From the NCBI GenBank assembly GCA_950295325.1, contig OX485809.1, forward strand, positions 9,054,001-9,118,000: a stretch of 64,000 nucleotides of DNA, in the 5' to 3' direction. A program made the translations under genes and the position numbers. Below are positions 12,265 through 22,700 of the stretch, piece after piece. Each line of letters starts with the position of its first letter. Position 1 is the first letter of the stretch. The DNA comes from Polytrichum commune. Its lineage: Eukaryota > Streptophyta > Polytrichopsida > Polytrichales > Polytrichaceae. A model generated the notes under the pieces. It made no database searches. It saw only the letters and a list, made by a program, of their open reading frames with translations, and had not been told where the DNA came from.

Positions 12265-12290
12265 TGAGTTTGTTGCGGTAGTTCGCAAAT

Positions 12291-12325
12291 ATGCAAGATA
12301 CACATACCTTATGTGTATCTTGCAT
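12291..12325. repeat. Perfect 16-bp hairpin
   Basis: ATGCAAGATACACATA at 12291-12306 and its exact reverse complement TATGTGTATCTTGCAT at 12310-12325 are separated by the three-base loop CCT. It lies about 25 bases after the three-copy tandem repeat. No T-run or gene end is next to it, so there is no reason to call it a terminator. Confidence 0.85.
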
Positions 12326-12329
12326 GCTT

Positions 12330-13770
12330 GATTCTGGTGTGCTCATATCAGTTCCGATCCATTCCTCGATGACTTGAGTGTGGCGAAGTTGCTGATATCA
12401 ATGAGGAGATACATACAGATTGTTCGATACCATGACTATAAGTTAGAGTGTACAGCACACCAAACTATGTAAATTTCTGTACGGCACTGCAACTTAATTC
12501 GTGCCACAAGGAAGAAAACTGGGTAAAAAATACTTTGCACATCTGTGGATCAAGGGGCAATCCGTGTCGTTAGATTCTCATAGTCTATACATTATCCGTA
12601 TAGATTCTTTCCTTTAATAAAGATGACTTGAACATGTGAGCCTAAAAGATACACCTATAAGATGATCGTCATCACCCACTCGAGCACAAGTTGTCACATG
12701 TGACATTCCCCGTCCTGTCACAAGAGGGGGTAAAGAAAAATCCCTCCTAAAGGAAATTTTGAGTGACTAATGACTTCGAACGGTCAATGATTCCATGTTA
12801 AAAGTTCGGAGGACTTCCTTAGTGAATTGTCAGCTAATCTAATCCTCTAATCAAATCATTCCACATCAGTTTGGTTGGTCGGCTCGTCCATTCGACCTAG
12901 TTATTTTGATAAAACGGTTCAATACACGTGATTGTTCAGGTTGACTAATCTAAACTTCTAATCGGATCACTCCACGTCAATTGAACCAGTTAAACGTGTT
13001 AGTTGTTTTTTTTTCCAACAACAACAACAACATTTCTCAAGGACCAACTTGAATTTTTCCGATTAACGTTAATAGTCGGCCACTTTCTTAAAGATTGCAA
13101 TTTTTTTCCATCCCATCACATCTAACAACCCATGTTATTTATTTGAGTTATTTTTAGAATATTGAATTTTAATAGACCTAATGGAGATAAAACTAAACGA
13201 TCTTCCAGAATATTCAAGTATACCACTCGTACCTGTCGGTTGCTCTAGGCTTACTTAGGTCAAATAAAGCTCAACAACAAGTTCAACTGCTCACGGACAC
13301 TCGTACATCTCTATAAATAACTCTCTAAACGTTTAATATGATAAATTCAGACGGCAAAAGCATTTCACACTGGTAGTTTGATAGGTTACTATGAGACACG
13401 GAGCCTGTAACATTCACTCGTCGGCGCGCCGGGGCAAAGTTTCATGGTTCTTAAATATAACCAAGGGGGGCGGTGCAAACATGCAGTTTAAATGCCTGTT
13501 TTTAGCTGATTGAATTCTGACCTTGGTGGGATTCGCCAGTGTGAACGAGGTAACAATATTCTACTATAATATAGGTTTGGCAGCATTTTTGGTCAGTACA
13601 ATATCCTGCACAAAGAACTTTTATACCCAATTTCTCCAATATCTTAATTAGTGTATTACAATAGGAACTGTGCGGCCAGAACCAGACTATGGAGTCCTTT
13701 ACAAACTCACGACTTTTAGACCGTCAAATCTACAGATTAGGTGTCTACCTGAGTAACTTCCAATACTTAG
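12330..13770. other. Non-coding intergenic DNA, no gene seen
   Basis: This AT-rich stretch has only short ORFs. A pair of similar phrases (CTAATCTAATCCTCTAATC at 12834 and CTAATCTAAACTTCTAATC at 12946, each followed by a TCACTCCACGTCA-like block) shows an old local duplication. Confidence 0.4.
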
Positions 13771-14018
13771 TCTCCACACGCGCAGGCGGCAATTGTCATC
13801 ACAGCAAGTCCACGCAGATTAATCAAATTATGAGCAGCGCAATGCATGACACAGGTTCATGCTAGGGCCACCTTCAAACAAGATAACCAAACCATGTTCT
13901 CCACAGGCGCAGGCGGCAAATTGTCATCACAGCAAGTCCACGCAAATTAATCAAATTATGAGCAGCGCAATGCATGACACAGGTTCATGTTAGGGCCACC
14001 TTCAAACAAGACAACCAA
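13771..14018. repeat. Two-copy tandem duplication, period 128 bp
   Basis: The units share TCTCCACA, GCGCAGGCGGCAA, TTGTCATCACAGCAAGTCC, AATCAAATTATGAGCAGCGC and GGGCCACCTTCAAACAAG. The copies (from 13771 and from 13898) differ at only a few bases, so the duplication is recent. No gene is adjacent. Confidence 0.92.
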
Positions 14019-14949
14019 GACACAGCTCATCAACTGAGTAAAACATGCACGCAACAACGCATGCGGACAACGTTCATTTTGAGGTGCCACCCACATTATT
14101 TCACAAAATTCTTCAATTAGAGTAGGCCATCCTTAATTGATGCCCATTATTTAAGTGCTCACATTAACGTGAAGAAACGGTAGAGTCATAGGCTTGGACC
14201 TTGATGTGGATAACAATGAACATTAACTGGTCTATCTCAAATTTGTTAAGTCAGTGTCATCAGGTCAAGTGTCACCAACGAAAATCTCCAAGTGATGTTA
14301 TGCTGACATTGAAGTGATTGTGCAACATAGCCAGTGGCGCAGCTATTAACCTATTTTGTTTGTTTTGAGTCACTTGTGTTTCCGCAGGTTCAATATCTCA
14401 AACTATAAAATGACACAGCCAAGACCATCGTACTGACTCTCAAATGTGTTCTTTGAAATAAGCATGCAGAAGTTCAAGTATGTTGAGATATGACTTTGAA
14501 TGGTTCGTACTACTGATTGACTATCATATGCATATGAGCCATTTGACAAACTTGAGTGGATCTCACGTTGGCGGCACGATTCACAGGCAGATAAGAATAA
14601 ATTTGATTACTTTGATTGCCACTTGCACGCCGCACTCTCAACAGGAATTTGCAATAAGATTATCGGCTTGATAAGCAATTCTACGGAAAGTAGTAGCACC
14701 GTTATCACTTCATCAAGACGTGTATGAAATAGACCCTCCGCACACAAGCGCATTCTTATAATTTTCTTTCTATGCCTGAAGGCAATACTAACATGAAAAA
14801 CTTGTGACCTGCCTCTGGGTTGACTCGATCGAGCATTCTGACCTTATCAGTTGCAATCTGAGACATTTGCAGAGAATATATGTGTTGCTTCACCCATAAA
14901 ATTTTAAAGAACTATATAGAGTAGAGTCACCGATAACCGATTACTTAAG

Positions 14950-15895
14950 AGATTCTATGCCAAATCTGGAGACATATAAGGCGGTGCAATTTCTTCCTAT
15001 GTAGGAAGATAGAAATCATGAGGGCTATAAACTATTCAGTAATTTTATTCCTTACACTGAAATTACTATGATTTTTTCAAGTCAAAAGTTGGCCTGAACA
15101 TATTTACCAATGTCTAGAGTTTGTCGTAACAACTCATTTTTAGACAAATTCCTCTCACTTTAGCACTTAAAACCGGAGACATGTGTTCTAGCATTATTGA
15201 TTCCCTAGTGATACCATAACCACAGTTGGAGACTTAGGATTAGTTTCCATGTAGGTTGCTTTGCGAGATTCTAGTGGGAATGTAGATTCCACCTAGTGGC
15301 ATCTACACTTCCACTAAAATCTAGTGGGCAAAATGGCCTACATGGAAACTAATTCTTAGAAACCGTGAAACGTGAATTATGGAGCCTTATTTTAACCACC
15401 CACAAATCAATCCCAACTTCATCAAAATTATGGATTCCCGTAGATTTCCGATAGGATTCTGATTGGGAATAGGTGGTTCTACTATAATTGATTGGCAAAG
15501 TACACATATAGGTCACTTAGACAACTATTCTAAAATATATAATAGTAGAGGCACCTATTCCCAATTAGGATCCCATTGGCAATCTATAGGGTATTGGGAT
15601 TTTGATCAGGTTGGGATTGAATTTTGATCAAGCCAAGACCAATAATGTCATGACACATGTCATGGTTTTGAGGCCTAAAGGGAGGAGGAATGAATGGTTA
15701 AAACGAGTGGTTATGACAAACTCTAGACATTGATAATATGTTCAAACCAACTCTTGGCTTCAAAGTAATTTCAATTTAAAAAATAAAATTACTAACAATT
15801 TTGCAATCCTTCTGATTTCTATCTTCCTACATAGAAAAAATTTGCACCCCCTTATACTTCTGCATATCTAGCAGAGAATCTCTCGAGCAATCGCT
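14950..15895. mobile_element. Large foldback transposon with a nested hairpin element
   Basis: The left half (14950-15480) is the inverted counterpart of the right half (15530-15895). CCTATGTAGGAAGATAGAAA at about 14996 pairs with TTTCTATCTTCCTACATAG near 15818. ATGTCTAGAGTTTGTCGTAA pairs with TTATGACAAACTCTAGACAT. GATTGGGAATAGGTGGTTCT pairs with GAGGCACCTATTCCCAATTA. The centre is near 15515. The left arm is split by another hairpin at 15240-15352. No transposase ORF is present. Confidence 0.8.
15240..15352. mobile_element. Nested hairpin element, about 113 bp
   Basis: TTAGTTTCCATGTAGG opens the element and CCTACATGGAAACTAA closes it as an exact inverted repeat. Inside, ATTCTAGTGGGAATGTAGAT pairs with ATCTACACTTCCACTAAAAT. 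It interrupts the left arm of the larger foldback, so it inserted later. Related ends occur near 2250, 2350 and 2680-2715. Confidence 0.8.
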
Positions 15896-16530
15896 TATGG
15901 GCACCTCTACTCTCAAATGTTGCATGATATATTTGTGTGTTGCATGAGGTGCTCTTTTCTGTTGTTTATTGATGTGTAAAGTGCATTCAAGGAATTTTTC
16001 CTTGCACTTGAAACGTATACCATTTAGTATTTTATTGTATGCAATTGCTGGTCCACAAACATTCCTTTTTTTTAATGAGTATGGTACTGTAGATGAGGAC
16101 CCATGATCAAGTTCCCTTTCAAATCATTTCATTTCAAACTCTGACAGCAAAAACTCAAATGCATTTTTTTGAAGATGATTAAAAAGGTGGGAACATTGGT
16201 GTTGCTAGCTAGGTAACTTGTCAATTCAAAAGGATTCTCGTCAGAGTTTGCCTCCAAAATTTACTCCATATCTACCAATCCTGGAAAGAAGAAAATATAT
16301 ACACACACAGAGAATTTCTACTACTGGAAGGTATAGCGTGAAAAATAATCTGAAACTTGTGAGCCGAGTAAGATGAAATGGCAAAGTAAGAAACAACCAT
16401 GGAAACAAAATCGAATCCTGAAATCTCCATGATGGGCTATATATTGGCCTTCAAAAAAAGGACAAAGTCGGGACCAGTTTTGATCCGGTATCATTTTTTT
16501 AATATACCATTCAGCTATCTATATAACTAT

Positions 16531-16745
16531 GATCAGGGAGAACCGGCAGTTAGTTACAGATGAACCGGTTGAGTTTGAGAAATAACCAGTTGAAGTTCAA
16601 GACTGCAGGAAAATTACCGATCCTTTTAGAGGAATTTATAGAATATACCCCAATTTAATAAAGGAAAACCGAAGGATTTCAACATGTAACCAGTTGGATT
16701 TGCAAACACTAGGATCTCAACCGATTATGTCCAAAATCCTCCCCT
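16531..16745. repeat. Dispersed ACCGGTT-type repeat, copy 1
   Basis: It starts GATCAGGGAGAACCGGCAG and continues with GAGTTTGAGAAATAACCAG, GAGGAATTTATAGAATA, ACCCCAATTTAATAAAGG and CACTAGGATCTCAACCGATT. Copies are at 58738-58952 and, interrupted by mitochondrial DNA, at 37555-38150. Its class is not recognised and it is non-coding. Confidence 0.8.
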
Positions 16746-17304
16746 ATTATAGATTCTATAATAAGAGACTCCACATTTATTATACCACCAAGGCATGGAT
16801 ATTTGATGAGTATTTTGGTTTTCAAACCCATTTCGGTCTACATCTCATGCAAGAACTTGTCATCTTTAAACACCAATATGGTTCAGAATGGTATTGATCC
16901 AACCAAGAACTCGGATATGCACGGATCCTCTCACCTCGAGATATCCACCAATATCCATAGTACTTGACCGGTACTGTAATTTCGATACCCACGGGTAGGT
17001 TTTTTGACACCACTATCAATGTTGACATCGGTTGGGACGAAGCCTTTTAAGCACCATGCGTGCGTATAACGTAGGCTATCAAACCCTCAAAATATGGGAC
17101 TCTACTTGCATGACATCATTCAATTGTGATCAACCATTTCATTCTACTAATACTCAGTGACAGTGCTTCACCCGAGTCTACCACGTTGAATCAAGCATCC
17201 ACGAGGTCTAATTCTAGCACCTTCCATGACATATTCCCAGCCCCACCCAACCTGCTCGCTCACCCACTCACTCAGTTGAGTAACAATGTCATGTGAAAGT
17301 GAGC

Positions 17305-19693
17305 CTACAAAAAGTACATGCGGGATCTCATATCACCATGCACTTCAGGCACTTTGACATGCTCTCCGCTTCCATCGGGGTGCCTGTGCAGGCAGCCAGG
17401 AGTGTGGCAATGCATCTCCTTCTTCGCCTGATAGTAAATTCGAGCCCGATGAGCAACGAGGTGCGCATAGTAAGCTGGAGCAACCATCGAAGTGGCCCTC
17501 GTACACCGCGCAAATATGTAGCACAATTTGTTCGTGAGGTTCTCAAAATCATCAATCCTGCAACACAAGAAGGGATTCAAAGATACGGATGCGTTAGGTG
17601 ACATGAGAATCTTGGAAGGAATCTTGCCATGCGGCGGCCAATCTTAACGTGGATGATCAATGCCTTTGTTAAAAGCATAGTTATAAAGTGAGGAGATATG
17701 TAAAGAAGTGAAAGGATACACATAACAACTCGAGAGAGTATGTATAGAGGCAAGGTTCGCACATAGTGGTATGTTTTGGTGCTAGGTTTTAACTGTGTGT
17801 TTTTCTAAATTTATCTTAGTTCACACATGACCGTGTGTTAATTAACCATAGTGCTAAATTTAGGAGAGAGGGAAAATGGCCGCACACATGAGTGTACCTC
17901 CAATTCATCCATCCACCATAAATACTTGACTCCCTATAGGTTTGTAGTCAATTCATCTCACTTGATTAGGACTACTACACTAATTCAAGGTTCCTCAAGC
18001 TAATTCTAGTGTCAAAATTATCAAAAAGATTAACCTTCAGGTTATATTTCAAGACTTGTATGTTGGATGGATGAGAGAGTATGCTCATATGCAATAATTC
18101 CCTCTCTCCATACTAATGTACCACTGCGTTTAGCAAAATGTTGACTTAACATTACATCTTAGCCTTTAATGTGTTAGTTGGCCTTGCCATCAATAGTAAC
18201 TTAGGACATGGAGGTCGAGAAGGATAATTATCCCAACCCATAAATGCAGTGTCAACGTAGTAAGCTTAATCTTATTGGCTCTCTCTCCAAAGGCAAGACT
18301 CATTACAATGATCATGATAAGTATATATTGTGGTCGCACCATTGAGCTTAACCATAACCAATGTAGTTTGAGCTAAGTCCGTGTATAGCTTAGATTTAAT
18401 GCTAACATGCACTTAAAAAGCTAGCTTGCTTTTAGTTTCTTTAACTTGCATCCAATAGCATGGTTGCCTTCGATAATGGTGAATAAACAACCCTAAATAA
18501 ATAAAATACAAGCTTTATGTTGCCCAAAAAATATACAAGGTGATGGAGATCCAATACAGAGAGCAAGGCAATTCTTTAAGGTTCACCTAGTGAAACCACG
18601 TAACCCCAAGGAGGGCAAAGCACCCAAACAAGATTGACTAAGCCTACTACACCATTTAAACCTATTATTGTGGGTTGATAGCTACCGAGGGTAGAAAATA
18701 TCATGGACCAGTGGCCACAATAAATTATCTGTGGGGTGAAAATTGGGTTAGCTTAAAAATTAATATACTATATCAATATTCAAATATGATGTAATGTTAA
18801 CCAAATATTGATATTTTGATATACTATATTGACATTATATCTTCCAACCTGTAATATTTCATGTTTGTGTAAAAATTATTGGTTCCATATTCACAACTCT
18901 ATACATATGATATTGTGTTTCAAAATTGGTGTGATTCAAAAAAGCATTGCATTGACCAAAACTATCCTGGTATGACACAATTATAGTGGACCACAATGAT
19001 AGGTGTAAATGGTGCAGCGCCGACCTCTACAACAAATTCTTTGGATCCCGTGGTGTGGTGTGTGTAAGGAGACATTGATGCAGAGTTTGAATCATAAAGA
19101 CGTCACTTTCAGATTGACGATCACATAGACGAAAAGATGGTGGCAGGTGAGTACTACAGTATATATTGTATTTTGTGTCACCGATTCTATTTGTCTGGCT
19201 AATTGTAAACCGCCCGTGTACTATTTGTCAGTCCTTGTAAGGAAATTCAGACATTACAAATTTACAATGTTGCAATCACTATCACTTACCAAGTGATTTT
19301 TCATCCAAATTTCAATCATCCACGATAGTATTTCACTACAAAAATGTTGGGATGTAAAATATCCCAAAAGTGGATGAACTAGAAGTAAATCGGGGTGACA
19401 GTAGTTGAGAACGTATTCATAAGAAGTGTCATTAGACTCATTTCCACAGCGACATAAAATACCACATAACACTAGTCACAATATTTCGTGTACTACTACT
19501 CACGAGAATTGGAGGTCATCCCACAGCATGTGATAGTGAGTTGGCCGACTGGTGCCCCTCTCGCCCGCGTGGCTACACAAGTAGAAGTCGAAGTCCCGAG
19601 GGTGGCAAATCACATCATCAACCACAGTGCCCGGGAGCACGTTCATGGTGCGGCATTGTGTGTTCCGAGTGGAGCTTCTTATGTTGCGTTGCC

Positions 19694-19730
<37 letters not shown>

Positions 19731-22700
19731 TAGCAAGTGGGGCGCAGTGAATCCACCTCCACCTAGTGATTCCTGGGGGTCCAGGAGACTCTTCTTGCAG
19801 CTCATTCGGAAGAGCCGAGTGTGGTGCCGTTTCTGGACAACCACAAAGGTGACGAGCGGGGAATACGGTTGCGAATTCGAGGAGTTTTGGAGTTGTGCGG
19901 CGGCAGCTTTGACTGCTTGCACCTCCTTCTGGAGGACCTCGGGGAACTGGCTCTCGCCCACTCCGTCTCGGTAGAAAATGATGATCTGCATGTTTGTTCA
20001 TGCATACAACGTAACATAATTGTATTTTTTTTTTTTAAGAGACAAATGAGACAATGTTTTATTTTATTGTTAGAAGAACATACAAGGCTATCAACTTCCG
20101 AAACAAGGAGTGGGTGTGGACTCTCTAAGGTACATGCAGTGGAACCAAAGGAAGGTCGCAAGAAGGGTAAACAACTTATACATGATTGACTGAACCAACA
20201 TTAGGTGTCCGAATGTTCCACATGATCCTAGAATTTGAATGATGACTTGCACAACAATTTTTACATGGTTGTTGATGCGTGGTCCCACATAACACTCCTA
20301 TGAAGCTTAATAACAATCCAACCCAATTGAATTGTGTGCATGTGGCAAAGATCAATCTGGAAGAAGAAAAATCGCAAAAATTCACATACTAGTGGTCACA
20401 CCACACAATGTTGTTAATGTCTATTCTTTACAAAATACAAGGAAACACATCATCGCACTTGGCTAACGACTTTAACATGGCATGTCCACTATGCTTGGTA
20501 AAGGATAGATGTCACCATGGGCCCGTATGTTGTAGTGAACACTCATCTGACCTACTTTGCCACTAATGCAACTCAACAACTTGGGCACCTACTATACGAC
20601 TCATGGCAAGGCTCCTTGCATTCATTACTCAATTCATAAGTCGATTGGTTCACAAAGAACAGGATGCACCACTACTATGGCCAAACCCTAAATCCTAACG
20701 TTAGAAACAAGGAGACACATTAACGCCCATAATTGATGACCCAAACATGGCTTGACTGTTGCGTACAATAATGAACACGCGATGCCCTACCTTTAGATGT
20801 AATAGACTCCCCATCCCCTACCTCACCACTAATGCAGCTTAGTAGGTTGAGCGCCTACTAGCCCAATGGCAAGGCTTCTCGCAAAAATGCCTAGTTCATA
20901 AGTTAGTGGGTTCAAAGACAACATAATGTCACGCAACACTACAATCTATCATACATCTAGTTGTTTGGTTCAACACAAGCAAACTATTTTGTTTTTCCAC
21001 ATGTTGTATCCACATTGGTCAAGCCTAGCCGTGGAAATTGCACTACAAAGTCATGTTATTGTGGGGCCACAATCACTCTCTAGAGCCCATGCTAACTCTC
21101 ATAATGGGAATTGATGTAGGCCACATGAATTTTTCAACCCACACTAAATTTCAAGTGGAAACTAGCGTAAAACACTTTAACTTCTTTTCCTAAAAACTTA
21201 ATGTGAGCGATTATTTCATTTTGTGCTACTTTTTTCCTAAAACCAATATTCAACATCTTGATCGGAAGTCTTCATGAAGACTTAGAGCCGAAGACCTAGG
21301 GCCTTGGACCCGTGTTAATTCCACCTTGACTAGAAAAAATTAGCGTGATCCACGTCAAGTATTTCCACACAAATTTTCCACCCACACGATCAGGACTATT
21401 TGGCGTGGCTTTTGGCACTCAAAAGTGTCGAACCACACGACGCTCAACACAACGGGTACTATGGCGAAAACCCTAATTAGCATGGCATGAGGGGAGTAGA
21501 AATGTGACGCCGAAGTACATCAGGGAGTCGATTCTGGTTAGCAAGCTTCCACTCGTTGAGTAGCTCGACAACAATGGCTTGCAGGTCGCTAATGATCTCG
21601 AGGCGGTGCACCTGCTGGCGGTGGCGAGCTATGAAGCGCCCTGAATCTGGCCAGTCGTTGCTGGCCACCACCGCAGCGATGGAGGGCGTCCCCTTGTCAC
21701 TGGCGGAAGACGGGTGGCTTACATCTGCCCCAAAATATATGCACGTCCTCTTCTGGCCGATGCTCACGAACCTTGCTGGGTGGTCTTGCTCATACGAGAG
21801 GCGGTAGTTGCGCCCCCCGCACTTCAAATTGATCTTCATGAGCAAGTTCGTTAGCGAGGTGCGCATTCCTGGAGTCCGGCCTGCACAGACGTAACAAATC
21901 AAGGTAGTTTCGAACGTATGCGGAGGGTGTGATTTGGTTGATCTGTTTTTGATCGGACACCTATATGTGATTGGTGTGTGGTTGAGTGAGGATCGCAGAA
22001 CAAATTACACAGCAAAGATACATGTTCAAATGAGATCGAACTGTGTCTTCAGATTTTGTTGACTACTCCATACTCAACAGTGAGCACGATTCGAGGATCC
22101 CTGAACTCTATTCGATTATGGGATCGAGAAACATGCACTTTCAATAACCAGAATTAAATCGTGGGAGATTTGATTTGCGACACCAGTGTCGTTGTGTAAA
22201 TCAAATCGGTAGAAGAGGTGGAGAACATGAAAAACGAACCAAATAACACTCACATAACACTCACATATCTTGTGGACTAGACATAGCAACGAGAGGAGAG
22301 TGGATGATAAGCCGCAGGAGCAGTGAGTCATCCACCTACTCGAGATAGTTAGTAGTCAGGACCGATCAGCTTATGGTCAAAATCTGAGAATTATGAAGGA
22401 TACCATGTCTCCATGGATGAAACATTGCGACTGGTTTTGATAACCCTACACTAATTATCCCAATTAGTGCATTGCTATAACGTCTTACATAGGAGCTCAA
22501 TTTTTACTAATGAAAATTCATTAGGTTGCTTGGAAAATATAGAACATAAATGACTGTGCTTGATAACAAGTGACATACTCATTAGATAGTTAGAGCATTG
22601 CGTAACTCCAAGTAGTAACATGCACTTATTGGGATTATCAGTGTAATTTGCTCTTGGATGAGTGATCAGTTATGAATTGTAAGGCTTCACACCATGCATT

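Noticed and set aside
19488-20189. Several open frames on the plus strand and in other minus frames over Argonaute exon 9
   Set aside because: They are shadows of the PIWI exon, rich in Val/Ala or Thr because of the CAA repeat, with no conserved domain.
21519-21875. Acceptor four codons earlier for Argonaute exon 8 (GTGCAG/GCCGG)
   Set aside because: It also keeps the frame but inserts RTPG in a conserved stretch; the acceptor at 21868 gives the length expected from AGO1. Either may be used.
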